Below are positions 18,532 through 27,241 of a stretch of 53,042 nucleotides of DNA, one piece after another. Origin of the DNA: Silicimonas sp. (GTDB taxonomy: Bacteria > Pseudomonadota > Alphaproteobacteria > Rhodobacterales > Rhodobacteraceae); contig JAJEFO010000005.1 in NCBI GenBank assembly GCA_022820365.1, positions 1 to 53,042 on the forward strand, written 5' to 3'. Numbering within the stretch: position 1 is the stretch's first letter; each line of letters begins with the position of its first letter. Below the pieces are notes generated by a model that worked only from the letters and a program-made list of their open reading frames with translations, made no database searches and had not been told where the DNA came from. Position numbers and translations under genes: made by a program.

Positions 18532-19803
18532 TTACTGCTCGAATGCCGATGAGGCGTCCGCGGCCACCTGTGCCAGAATTTCGTCTACTTTGGACGGATC
18601 GTCCATGAAACGCGAGAACATTGACAGGCCGACCTCCGCAACAGGCGGCGGCGTGGCCAGATCGTAGTTGAAGGCGAAGACCTCGGATGCCGCAACCGTC
18701 TCGAAGGCTTTCAGCATCACGGAATTGTAGTTCGACGGATCGACATTGACATTCGCCGAAAGCGCCCCCTGCGCCTTGCTCCAGGCTGCCTGTACGTCCG
18801 TGTTCGACACCATGAATTCGAGAAACGCCTTGGCGCCGTCCACGTTTGCGGCGTTGGCCGCCATGACAAGGCCGTCGACAGGTCCGACCGAAGCCTCGGC
18901 CACGCCTTCAGAGATGCTTGGGAAGGGGAAGAAGTCGTAGTCCTCTCCCGGCACCAGATCCAGGCCATTCCAGTACCCGGTAATCCAGGTTCCCATGAGC
19001 GTCATGGCTGCGTCGCCGCGCGCGACCTTGTCGGATGCGTCGGTCCAGGAATCGGCATTTGCGTTGTCGGTGAAATGGCCGGCGTCCACGAGATCCTTCC
19101 ACATTCCCATGGCGGTGTGCACCTCGGGGTCGTCGTAGGACGCATCGCCCGCCATCAGGCGCGCACGGTAGTCCGGTCCGGCGGTCCGCAGCAGGAGATA
19201 GTCGAACCAGAACTGTGCGGGCCAGCGGTTCATGGAGCCAAGTGCGATCGGCTTAACGCCACTGGCGTTCAGCTTCTCGCACAGCGCGACGAAGCCTTCC
19301 CAGTCCGTTGGCAATTCATCGATTCCCGCGTCGGCGAAGACGGCCTTGTTATAGAATACGCCGGAATAGTGATAGTTGAACGGTACAAGATAGCGGTTGC
19401 CGTTGTACATTGTTGCGCTGTCGGCAACGGACTTCGCAACGACGCTGTCCAGGCCGGCGTTGTCCCACATGTCATCGATCGGATGAAGCGCGTTGGAATC
19501 CACGATAAACTGAACGCGTGCGCCGGCCCAGTAGCTGAAGACGTCCGGCAGGCTGTTGCCAGATGCCCGAACCAGAATGTCGGTCTTGAAGTCTTCGTGT
19601 CCGACGGGGCTGTCCTTGAGCGCGTAGTCAGTGGCCGCTTCGAAGCGGTCAATTTGCTCCTGGAACGCCTTGAGACCGAGCTCTCCTGTGAAGTAGTGGC
19701 TGATCGTCACCTCGTGGCCGTCGGCGAACGCAAGAGTGGCAGCGGTCACGAGCGGTGCGGCGATGGCGGTGCCGAGAAATCCCCGGCGCAAAATGCAGGT
19801 CAT
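18532..19803 (-). CDS. Extracellular solute-binding protein of a sugar ABC importer
   Basis: Periplasmic family 1 solute-binding protein of 423 aa. The N-terminus MTCILRRGFLGTAIAAPLVTA contains a twin-arginine-like RRGFLG followed by a hydrophobic stretch, so Tat export is possible; cleavage is probably after AFA near residue 27. The body is typical of CUT1 binding proteins (HEVTISHYFTGELGLKAFQEQ; many aromatics; AMTLMGTWITGYW). It is first in the operon, followed by the permeases and ATPase, and divergent from the IclR regulator. The ligand is unknown; the adjacent catabolic genes suggest a cyclitol or sugar-like compound. Confidence 0.93.
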   Translation of the reverse strand: MTCILRRGFLGTAIAAPLVTAATLAFADGHEVTISHYFTGELGLKAFQEQIDRFEAATDYALKDSPVGHEDFKTDILVRASGNSLPDVFSYWAGARVQFIVDSNALHPIDDMWDNAGLDSVVAKSVADSATMYNGNRYLVPFNYHYSGVFYNKAVFADAGIDELPTDWEGFVALCEKLNASGVKPIALGSMNRWPAQFWFDYLLLRTAGPDYRARLMAGDASYDDPEVHTAMGMWKDLVDAGHFTDNANADSWTDASDKVARGDAAMTLMGTWITGYWNGLDLVPGEDYDFFPFPSISEGVAEASVGPVDGLVMAANAANVDGAKAFLEFMVSNTDVQAAWSKAQGALSANVNVDPSNYNSVMLKAFETVAASEVFAFNYDLATPPPVAEVGLSMFSRFMDDPSKVDEILAQVAADASSAFEQ

Positions 19804-20032
19804 GAGATTGTTCTCCCTCCCGTTTCTTGGGGCTACGCACCTTGTGCGGTGCGTAGATCAGTATGCAGGCTTTTCTCCCTAGGTCAACAAAATGGATTGC
19901 ATACGGCAAGAAAATCTGGCTTTTTGTAGGACAAATGAGAATTGCCCATTAAAGTTTCCCTATGTTAAACAATTCGTGCGTAATGTGCAAACTTGTGTCG
20001 GGGAGAACTTTGCTTGGATTGGAAGGTGCACC
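19804..20032. promoter_or_regulatory. Divergent promoter/operator region between ABC operon and IclR gene
   Basis: This AT-richer 229-bp region must carry promoters for both operons. It contains an inverted repeat, GAATTG at 19939-19944 and CAATTC at 19970-19975, with half-sites 31 bp apart, about three helical turns. That spacing would suit a dimer of dimers of the IclR-type regulator encoded next door. The six-base arms are short and could be chance. Confidence 0.35.
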
Positions 20033-20767
20033 GTGCGACTGCTGCAATCCTTGATGCGGGGCCTCAAGGCGCTCGACATTCTCACCGCTTCGGCCGAACC
20101 GATGCGACTCACCCGAATCGCGGAGGAGCTTGGCATCGAGAAGTCCAATGCCTCCCACATTCTGAAGTCCCTTGTCGCGGCCGGATACGCCGTGCAGGAC
20201 GATTCGCGGCGTTATCGCGCCGTGCGTGGTCCAGAGTCTCGGAAAGACGGGCATAGCCTGAGCGAGGTCGTTGCCTGCAAGGAGCTCTGCCGACCGATTC
20301 TGCAGCGGCTGGTTGAGGTGACCGGCGAATGTGCCCATCTCGCCGTCCTTGTGGATGAGCGTGTGTGGTACGTCGACAAGGTTGATTCTACTCTCCCGCT
20401 CAAGGTCGACCATCCAATCGGTTCGCTCGCGCCCTTGCACTGCACGGCGCTTGGCAAGGCGTTTCTTGCGTTTGGCGGTGCCGAGATTCCCACGGCTCTG
20501 CCTTCCCATACCGCGCAGACCATTGTCGATCGCCACATTCTGAATGGTGATCTTGAACAGGCACGGGTTCGCGGATTCACCATGGATGACAGTGAATTTG
20601 CCGAGGGAATCCGCTGCGTCGCGCGGCCGGTGTTCGATTCCAAGGACAAGATGATCGCCGCGCTGGGAATATCCGGCCCGTCGGTGCGAATCGGGGATTC
20701 GCGCATGGTGGAGCTGGGGCAACTGGTGCGCAAAGCCGGAAACCCGTTTCTGAAGGACAGGCCCTGA
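20033..20767 (+). CDS. IclR family transcriptional regulator
   Basis: DNA-binding regulator of 244 aa. The N-terminal winged helix-turn-helix (about residues 5-65, LTRIAEELGIEKSNASHILKSL) is followed by an IclR effector-binding domain (LHCTALGKAFLAF, GIRCVARPVFD). The GTG at 20033 is chosen because GGAAGG lies six bases upstream and the resulting length matches the family. An in-frame ATG at 19892 would add 47 unrelated residues and cut into the divergent promoter. The gene is divergent from the ABC operon and 2 bp upstream of the dehydrogenase gene, so it probably controls both; the effector would be the substrate or an intermediate. Confidence 0.92.
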   Translation: MRLLQSLMRGLKALDILTASAEPMRLTRIAEELGIEKSNASHILKSLVAAGYAVQDDSRRYRAVRGPESRKDGHSLSEVVACKELCRPILQRLVEVTGECAHLAVLVDERVWYVDKVDSTLPLKVDHPIGSLAPLHCTALGKAFLAFGGAEIPTALPSHTAQTIVDRHILNGDLEQARVRGFTMDDSEFAEGIRCVARPVFDSKDKMIAALGISGPSVRIGDSRMVELGQLVRKAGNPFLKDRP

Positions 20768-20769
20768 CC

Positions 20770-21852
20770 ATGTCGAGCAAGCCCTTCCGAGTCGCCCTTG
20801 TCGGAACTGGCCGCATTTCCGACCTGCATGCCATCGAGTATCTGCAAAACCCTGCGGCGCAGATCACGGCGCTCTGCGACAGCAACCCTGACCTGGCAAG
20901 GAAGCGGGCGCATGCGTGGGGGTGCGGAGAAGTTCACATCGACGACGACCTGGATCGCCTGCTGGCAAGAGAAGACGTCGACTTGGTGGAACTGCTTCTG
21001 CCGCACCATCTGCACCTGCAGGCGGCGCTGAAAGCGATCAATGCCGGGAAAGTCGTTTCGCTGCAGAAACCGATGTGCATCTCCAGCGAGGAAGCTGATG
21101 AGCTTGTCGCTGCGGCGGAGGCTTCTGGGCGGCCCTTCAAGGTCTTTGAGAACTTCATTTTCCATCCTCCGGTAGTGAAGGCCCGTGCCTTGATCGAGGG
21201 GGGCGCCATTGGAGAGCCGCTGTCGATCCGCCTCAAGTCCAACCCGGGCAAGAGCCGCACCGCCTGGGTCGTTCCGAAGGAGGCTGACGTCTGGCGACAG
21301 GACAGGAGCAGGGCTGGCGGGGGACCCCTGGTGTTCGACGACGGGCATCACAAGTTTGCGCTGGCATGGCATTTCATGGGGTCGCCGAGCGAGGTGCATG
21401 CCTTCATTCACAAGGCTGAGCGGCCCGAAGGTGGCTATCTTGACGCACCGTCCATCGTGTCGTTCCGGTTTCCCGGCAACCGGATCGGAAATCTCGAGCT
21501 TGTGTATTCTCCTGAACTCGAAATCACGTCACGTCATTATGCCCAGGATGACCGCGTCGAGATTACCGGGACACATGGTGTGCTGTGGATCAACTGCGGG
21601 CATGGCCAGATCGGCAGTCCGCCGCCCGTAGCGTTGTATCGCGACGGCGTCGTGACAGAATACACTGATGTCGAGATCGGCTGGGAGCAAGGCTTTGTGC
21701 AGTCGACCCGGCACTTCCTTCGCGTTCTGGAAGAAGGCGGCGAACCAGTACTTACCGCACGCCAGGCCCGAACGGTGCTTCGCTTCGCGCTTGGGGCCGA
21801 GGAATCGGCACGATCCGGGAAGGCGGTGCTCCTGGGGGAGGACGACGAATGA
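20770..21852 (+). CDS. Gfo/Idh/MocA family NAD(P)-dependent oxidoreductase
   Basis: A 360-aa dehydrogenase of the glucose-fructose oxidoreductase/inositol dehydrogenase family. The N-terminal Rossmann motif is FRVALVGTGRISDLHA; the QKPMC segment near residue 99 corresponds to the conserved EKP motif with Glu replaced by Gln. The C-terminal substrate-binding domain includes DDGHHKFALAWHFMG. It starts 2 bp after the IclR stop and overlaps the next gene by 4 bp (ATGA). It probably oxidises a ring or sugar hydroxyl as the first catabolic step. Inositol dehydrogenase (IolG) is one family member, but the substrate cannot be assigned. Confidence 0.9.
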   Translation: MSSKPFRVALVGTGRISDLHAIEYLQNPAAQITALCDSNPDLARKRAHAWGCGEVHIDDDLDRLLAREDVDLVELLLPHHLHLQAALKAINAGKVVSLQKPMCISSEEADELVAAAEASGRPFKVFENFIFHPPVVKARALIEGGAIGEPLSIRLKSNPGKSRTAWVVPKEADVWRQDRSRAGGGPLVFDDGHHKFALAWHFMGSPSEVHAFIHKAERPEGGYLDAPSIVSFRFPGNRIGNLELVYSPELEITSRHYAQDDRVEITGTHGVLWINCGHGQIGSPPPVALYRDGVVTEYTDVEIGWEQGFVQSTRHFLRVLEEGGEPVLTARQARTVLRFALGAEESARSGKAVLLGEDDE

Positions 21853-23714
21853 CCATCCCTTCGACTCGCACGGAACGTGCGGCCTGGCTTGCGGGCAAGG
21901 GCGGGCTGGACGCTGCGCTGGACGGAAGGGAGTCCGAAGAACCGGTGCGCCTTCCCTTGACCGAGGCGCTTGTATTGGGCCTGCTGCGACAGGGCGTTTC
22001 GAAATACCTCGTGATCTTCGGTCACGGTTCAACCGAACTGGGCGAAACCCTGCGCGTCTACGAAGCCGCCGGACTGGTGCGCTGCCATCAGTTTCGCAAC
22101 GAGGTGGAGATGTCTCATGCGGGAACGGCGCTGCGCTTGATCTATGACGAGCCCTGTGCCGTGGTGACGTCCATCGGGCCGGGCGCCTTGCAAGCATTGG
22201 CGGGTTCGTTGGCCGCAGCCTCGAACGGGGTTGGCATATATCATCTGTATGGTGACGAGACCACGCACGGCGAAGGCTACAACATGCAGCAGATTCCAAG
22301 ACCTGAACAGGGACTCTTCGGACGCCTTACCGCTGCCATGGGTGGCACCTACACGCTATACGCCCCCGGTGCCCTGCGGGACGCCTTGCGCATGGGCGCT
22401 GGGACCGTGTTTCACCCAACAAAAGCGGGGCCCTTCTTTCTTAATCTGCCGCTGAACGTTCAGCCTGTCGAGGTCCTTGTTCGGTTGGACGCTCTCCCGT
22501 CGCGCCCTCAGTTTTCGCCGCTTGTGCCCGTGGACACTGCTCTTGTCGACCGGGCAGCGGCCTTGATCTCCGGTTGCCAGCGCGTCGCGATAAAGGCCGG
22601 TGGCGGCAGCTTGGGAGCGGCTCAGCAGCTTCGCAGGTTTGCGGAAGCGGCAGGTGCTGCTGTGGTTCTTTCGCCCGGCACCACAGGGGTTCTGCCCGAT
22701 GACCATCCCCAGAACATGCATGTGGGTGGCTCCAAGGGATCGATCTGCGGCAATTTCGCAATGCGCGAGGCGGAACTTGCGGTTTTCGTGGGTAGCCGGG
22801 CAGTCTGCCAGAGCGACTGCTCAGGCATCGGATGGCCGAGTGTCCGTCACGTGATCAACATCAATGCCGATGGCAGGGACGTTCAGCACTACAATCGGAC
22901 TCTGGCTCTGCAGGGCGACGCTGCTGCCGTTCTTGAAATGCTGTCGCACCGCCTCGCGCCAATGTGCGAGCAAAAGGCCAAGTGGCTTGCGATCTGCAAC
23001 TCGAGGAAGGCGAAATGGAAGAGCTTCAAGCAGGAGCGATTCGACGCCGGCCCGCTACACGACGAGGTCTGGCAGCGCCCCGTTCTCACTCAACCGCAGG
23101 CAATTCGCGTCGCCGACCGGTTTGCCGACCGTCTTGGGGCAATCAAGTTGTTCGACGCAGGTGACGTGCAGGCCAATGGATTCCAGATCGTTGAGGATAG
23201 CGCGCCCGGCCAGAGCATTACGGAATCCGGCGCCTCCTATATGGGATTTGCTGTATCGGCGCTCTTGTCCGGTGCAATTTCGGACACGGGGCGGTACGCG
23301 ATCGCATTCACGGGCGACGGTTCGTTCATGATGAATCCGCAGATCCTGATAGACGGGGTGGAACACGGCGTGCATGGCACGATCCTGCTTCTGGACAATC
23401 GCCGGATGGCGGCCATCAGCGGTCTTCAACGCGCCCAGTACGGTGCCGAGTTCCGCACGAATGACGCCGTCGTGGTGGATTACGTGCGCATGGCTTCAAG
23501 CGTGACTGGCGTGCTTGCCCTGTCAGGCGGGCACGATCAGGACAGCCTGGAGATGGCGCTTGCCAGCGCGCATGCCCATCCCGGACTCAGCCTGGTCCAT
23601 GTGCCGGTGTACTATGGACCTGATCCGCTGGGTGGCATGGGTGCCTATGGCGACTGGAATGTCGGCAATTGGTGCGAGGCGGTACAGCGCAGATACAGTG
23701 AATCCCTGATCTGA
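21849..23714 (+). CDS. ThDP-dependent enzyme related to IolD (trihydroxycyclohexane-dione hydrolase) and acetolactate synthases
   Basis: A 621-aa three-domain thiamine diphosphate enzyme. In the N-terminal PYR domain the catalytic Glu is probably Glu85 in the RNEVEMSHAG segment, which resembles the NEQ..HA segment of IolD; TSIGPGA follows. The central domain begins near residue 215. The C-terminal PP domain has the ThDP/metal motif GDGSFMMNP near residue 494, ending in LLDNRRMAAISG. IolD hydrolyses a ring dione in myo-inositol degradation, and the adjacent Gfo/Idh/MocA dehydrogenase and PfkB kinase mirror two other iol functions. IolE and IolB homologues are absent, so the substrate may differ. 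A sulfoacetaldehyde- or acetolactate-type lyase is an alternative. Translation is coupled to the preceding gene by ATGA. Confidence 0.85.
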   Translation: MTIPSTRTERAAWLAGKGGLDAALDGRESEEPVRLPLTEALVLGLLRQGVSKYLVIFGHGSTELGETLRVYEAAGLVRCHQFRNEVEMSHAGTALRLIYDEPCAVVTSIGPGALQALAGSLAAASNGVGIYHLYGDETTHGEGYNMQQIPRPEQGLFGRLTAAMGGTYTLYAPGALRDALRMGAGTVFHPTKAGPFFLNLPLNVQPVEVLVRLDALPSRPQFSPLVPVDTALVDRAAALISGCQRVAIKAGGGSLGAAQQLRRFAEAAGAAVVLSPGTTGVLPDDHPQNMHVGGSKGSICGNFAMREAELAVFVGSRAVCQSDCSGIGWPSVRHVININADGRDVQHYNRTLALQGDAAAVLEMLSHRLAPMCEQKAKWLAICNSRKAKWKSFKQERFDAGPLHDEVWQRPVLTQPQAIRVADRFADRLGAIKLFDAGDVQANGFQIVEDSAPGQSITESGASYMGFAVSALLSGAISDTGRYAIAFTGDGSFMMNPQILIDGVEHGVHGTILLLDNRRMAAISGLQRAQYGAEFRTNDAVVVDYVRMASSVTGVLALSGGHDQDSLEMALASAHAHPGLSLVHVPVYYGPDPLGGMGAYGDWNVGNWCEAVQRRYSESLI

Positions 23715-24142
23715 CTCCGATGGAACTCGCGCAGCGGGGCTGCCGTGCCGAGGCGACAAGTTGAATGCGCGCGCCTTGCGCCGCCTGATAGGCAATGGAA
23801 TGCCAAACGCAGGTCGGGAGCCTGCCTTCGGTCGCGCAGTAGCCAAGCGATCCTGCCAGAATCCCGGTTAACCAACTCAGCCCGACCATCAATGGCACAT
23901 GGGCTGGGATTCACCGCGTTGGAAACGGTCTGCCTTCGACAGTTTCGGGCGATTGCCGGAAGCTGGAGGTCGCCAGAACGGATTTCGCCGCCGCCAGTCA
24001 TGCAGCGGGAGGCAAGAGGAGCACTCCAACGCAAATTTCTTTGGTGGCAGGCGGATATCAGGTCAGGCGTTGGCACCAACCGGCTTGTTCCCGACAAACG
24101 CGGTGATAAGACGATGTCCGTAAATTGGCTTGGAGTGCAGAC
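23715..24142. other. Intergenic region without recognisable gene
   Basis: These 428 bp between the ThDP enzyme and the kinase hold no convincing ORF. The open frames in both strands have biased composition with no motif. The gap is long for two genes of one operon and may hold a separate promoter for the kinase or a decayed gene. Confidence 0.45.
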
Positions 24143-25069
24143 TTGATTCTCACTGCTGGTGAATCCCTGATTGACATGTTGCCGCGCGATACAGTCGATG
24201 GCGGAACGGCCTTTCAGCCCCATGCCGGCGGATCGGTTTTCAACACGGCGATTGCTCTCGGGCGTCTTGGAATTCGGACAGGATTCTTCAGCGGCATCTC
24301 GACGGATCTCTTTGGCCAGCTTCTCTTCGACACGCTGACAGAGGCGCATGTCGATGCAGGTTTTTCCGCGCGCTCGGACAGGCCGACAACGCTTGCCTTC
24401 GTCACCCTGACTGATGGCGAAGCAAGTTACGCGTTCTACGACGAGGCTACGGCGAGCAGGATGCTGTCAGAAGATGACTTGCCGCAAGTCGACGACGACG
24501 TGGCCGCGATGTTCTTCGGTGGTATCTCTCTCGTGGTCGAACCGTGCTGCGCCACATTCGAAGCGTTGATGGTCCGTGAATCCGTCACGCGGCCGACGAT
24601 GCTCGATCCGAACATTCGACCGGGGTTCATTCGTGACGAGGCGAGCTTCCGGGCGAGAATCATGCGGATGATTGAGCTTGCCGACATCGTCAAGGTTTCG
24701 GACGAGGATCTTTCCTGGATCATGGGTCAGGGCACCCAATCCGACCTCGCTGCCGAACTGAGAGCGCTTGGGCCGGCAATCGTGCTAGTCACCAAAGGTG
24801 GTGAAGGCGCCACGGCATACCATGAAGGCGGGCTAGTCGGCGTGCCAGCAACAAAGGTCGAAGTCGTCGATACAGTCGGGGCAGGGGATACCTTCAACGC
24901 TGGCATTATGGCTTCGTTCCATGAGCAGGGCGTCCTGACGAAGGGGGCGCTTCGCGAGGTCTCCGGGAACGAAATTGAGGCCGCCATGCGCCTCGGCAGC
25001 CAAGCGGCAGCGGTCACGGTAAGCCGGGCAGGCGCTGATTCCCCATGGCGCAATGAACTCTCGCTCTGA
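24143..25069 (+). CDS. PfkB family carbohydrate kinase
   Basis: Ribokinase/fructokinase-family enzyme of 308 aa that phosphorylates a sugar or sugar acid with ATP. The N-terminal GGSVFNTAIALGRLG motif binds substrate; the C-terminal DTVGAGDTFNAG holds the catalytic Asp. The TTG at 24143 is preferred because it yields MILTAGESLIDMLPR, matching usual family N-termini, and has a GGAG seven bases upstream; a TTG at 24125 is also in frame. It follows the dehydrogenase and ThDP-enzyme genes on the same strand, suggesting it phosphorylates a product of that pathway, as IolC does in inositol breakdown. Overall it looks closer to fructokinase-type members. Confidence 0.9.
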   Translation: MILTAGESLIDMLPRDTVDGGTAFQPHAGGSVFNTAIALGRLGIRTGFFSGISTDLFGQLLFDTLTEAHVDAGFSARSDRPTTLAFVTLTDGEASYAFYDEATASRMLSEDDLPQVDDDVAAMFFGGISLVVEPCCATFEALMVRESVTRPTMLDPNIRPGFIRDEASFRARIMRMIELADIVKVSDEDLSWIMGQGTQSDLAAELRALGPAIVLVTKGGEGATAYHEGGLVGVPATKVEVVDTVGAGDTFNAGIMASFHEQGVLTKGALREVSGNEIEAAMRLGSQAAAVTVSRAGADSPWRNELSL

Positions 25070-25445
25070 TGCTGCCAGGCGCACTGGCTTCCGTGACATT
25101 CGGGAATTGTGCTCCAAGATTCGGACAGGATCGGATCGCCAGTTGATGCCTGCGGGGCGGACTTCCTGATCGCGGCCCAAATTGCATCCGCTACTCCTCA
25201 TGATGGGCCGCAACCTTTGCTGTGCCCTCAAGCAGGAATTGGTGCGACGCGGGCGTCGGGGGCGTGACTGCATTGCTCGCAAGATCGTCGGCACTTGCCT
25301 CCGTGAACGTGCTTCCCGCTTTGCCGAGGTCGCGACAGCATTTTGCGAAGCAGGGTGTTTCGGATGCGTGTAGAACGCGGCGCCGAGCGCAACGACCATA
25401 AACGGATCATTGTCTTCATGACTCGGCGTGAGCAGAGATGTTGCC
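25070..25445. other. Convergent intergenic region without recognisable gene
   Basis: This 376-bp gap lies between the ends of the kinase (plus) and kdsD (minus). No gene, RNA or clear hairpin with a T-tract was found. Confidence 0.45.
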
Positions 25446-26426
25446 TCAGGCAATGCCGCGATTCAGCAGACGGAGAATCGTGATCAGCCCAAGGGGACGC
25501 CTTTCCGCGTCCAGGACGAAGGCAGCGGAAATCCGGCGCTCCTGCAGTACCGACAGGGCTTCACCTGCAATCGTGTCTGCCGAGAGCGCAACGGAGTCCA
25601 CCGTCATGACGACGTCGGCCCGCGCATCGTGGAGCGCTTCCTGCATTGTCGTCCCCGCCATCTTTTCCAGGTAGCGCCTTACGTCGCCGTCCGTGATTAC
25701 GCCGAGGAGTCTATCGCCTTCGGTGACACCAACGATTCCGAAGCCCCGGGCTGACAGTTCATTGATTGCTGAGACTACGGGCGCACCGGATTCGACAAGT
25801 GGCAGCTTGTCGGCCCCGTGCATGATCTCTTCGACGCGCCTCAGCGCGGAGCCCAACGAGCCCCCGGGGTGGAATGCATGGAAACTGTCCGGGCCAAATC
25901 CCTTTCGCTGCAGCAGGGCGACGGCGAGAGCGTCGCCCGCCGCCAGTTGCAGGAGAGTCGAGGTCGTCGGCGCCAGATTATGCGGACAGGCCTCGCGCAC
26001 CCTGGGAAGCACAAGAGCTACCGTGGCGGTACGGGCCAGCGTCCCGTCGGGATCGCTGGTCAGAGCGACGAGGGGCACGCGGTGTCGCTTCGCGTAGCCC
26101 AGCACGTCGGAAAGCTCGGCAGTTTCTCCAGACCGGGAAAGCGCGAGAATCACGTCTTCGGGCTGGACCATGCCCAGATCCCCGTGGCTCGCTTCGGCAG
26201 GATGCAGGAAATGGGCTGGCGTTCCCGTGGACGCAAAGGTCGCGGCGAGCTTGGCACCGACATGCCCGGACTTGCCAAGGCCGGTGACGATCAGGCGGCC
26301 CTTCATGTTCTCGATGAGATCAAGCGCTGCCTCTATTTCCCCAGCCATGGCATTCACGTCGTCCGCCAGCGCGTTCAGGCCGGCAAGATCGGTGCGGAGC
26401 GCCTTGCTGAAGTGCTCAACGGTCAT
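25446..26426 (-). CDS. kdsD: Arabinose-5-phosphate isomerase (KdsD/KpsF)
   Basis: Converts ribulose 5-phosphate to arabinose 5-phosphate, the first step of KDO synthesis. It has 326 aa. The N-terminal SIS domain (about 40-175) has VTGLGKSGHVGAKLAATFASTGTPAHFLHPAEASHGDLG and SRSGET. Two CBS domains occupy about 205-325. It is last in the kdsB-kdsA-kdsD operon, its start overlapping the kdsA stop by 4 bp. The genes could serve LPS or a KDO-containing capsule, where the equivalent is named KpsF. Confidence 0.95.
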   Translation of the reverse strand: MTVEHFSKALRTDLAGLNALADDVNAMAGEIEAALDLIENMKGRLIVTGLGKSGHVGAKLAATFASTGTPAHFLHPAEASHGDLGMVQPEDVILALSRSGETAELSDVLGYAKRHRVPLVALTSDPDGTLARTATVALVLPRVREACPHNLAPTTSTLLQLAAGDALAVALLQRKGFGPDSFHAFHPGGSLGSALRRVEEIMHGADKLPLVESGAPVVSAINELSARGFGIVGVTEGDRLLGVITDGDVRRYLEKMAGTTMQEALHDARADVVMTVDSVALSADTIAGEALSVLQERRISAAFVLDAERRPLGLITILRLLNRGIA

Positions 26427-27241
26427 GCCTTCACCAGTCTATCGATTTCAATCAGCTTTTGCAGGAGTCCTCCCATCTGGTCCAGTGGAACCATGTTCGG
26501 TCCGTCAGAGGGCGCACGCACGGGCTCCTCATGGGTTTCGATGAAGACTGCCGAGACTCCGACGGCCACTGCAGCGCGTGCCAGCGGCTCCACGAATTTC
26601 GCTTGTCCGCCTGACGAACCTCCCCGTGCTCCCGGCAGTTGCACGGAATGAGTCGCGTCAAAGACGACCGGGCACCCCGTCTCCGCCATGATCGGAAGGC
26701 TCCGCATGTCCGAAACCAGCATGTTGTAGCCGAAGCTCGCGCCGCGCTCGGTGAGAATAATCCGTTCATTGCCGGTGGACTCGATCTTCTCGACGATGTT
26801 GCCGACGTCCCAAGGCGCCATGAACTGTCCTTTCTTCACATTTATGGCCGCGCCGGTCTCTCCGGCGGCCAACAAGAGGTCGGTTTGGCGGCAAAGAAAG
26901 GCCGGGATCTGCAGGATGTCCACGGCCTCGGCGGCAGAAGCGCAATGCCCGACTTCGTGGACATCGGTCAGGACCGGGCAGTCGAACTCGGCGCGTATCG
27001 CGCGCAAGATCGATAGACCCTCGTCAATGCCCGTCCCGCGCCGCCCCTTCAGGCTTGATCGGTTGGCCTTGTCATAACTTGCCTTGAATACAAGTCCGAT
27101 GCCGATGTCCTGGCAGAGATCCAAGAGCCTCTCCGCCAGCATCCGTGAATGATCAAGGTTCTCGAGCTGACAGGGGCCTGCGATCAGGACGAGCGGCCTT
27201 GCGTGGCCAAATGTCACGTTTCCTGCGCTGACCTCCCTCAT
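26423..27241 (-). CDS. kdsA: 3-deoxy-8-phosphooctulonate synthase (KDO-8-P synthase)
   Basis: Condenses phosphoenolpyruvate with arabinose 5-phosphate to KDO 8-phosphate. The 272-aa protein is of normal family length, with LIAGPCQLEN near residue 19, FKASYDKANRSS near 53, TDVHE and a DATHSVQ segment that are typical of KdsA. It overlaps kdsB upstream and kdsD downstream by 4 bp each, so translation of the three genes is probably coupled. A kdsC phosphatase is not in the window. Confidence 0.96.
   Translation of the reverse strand: MREVSAGNVTFGHARPLVLIAGPCQLENLDHSRMLAERLLDLCQDIGIGLVFKASYDKANRSSLKGRRGTGIDEGLSILRAIRAEFDCPVLTDVHEVGHCASAAEAVDILQIPAFLCRQTDLLLAAGETGAAINVKKGQFMAPWDVGNIVEKIESTGNERIILTERGASFGYNMLVSDMRSLPIMAETGCPVVFDATHSVQLPGARGGSSGGQAKFVEPLARAAVAVGVSAVFIETHEEPVRAPSDGPNMVPLDQMGGLLQKLIEIDRLVKA

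Noticed and set aside
23745-24146. 133-codon plus-strand ORF between the ThDP enzyme and the kinase
   Set aside because: Arg/Ser-rich composition, no ribosome site and no family motif; runs into the kinase start. Probably non-coding.
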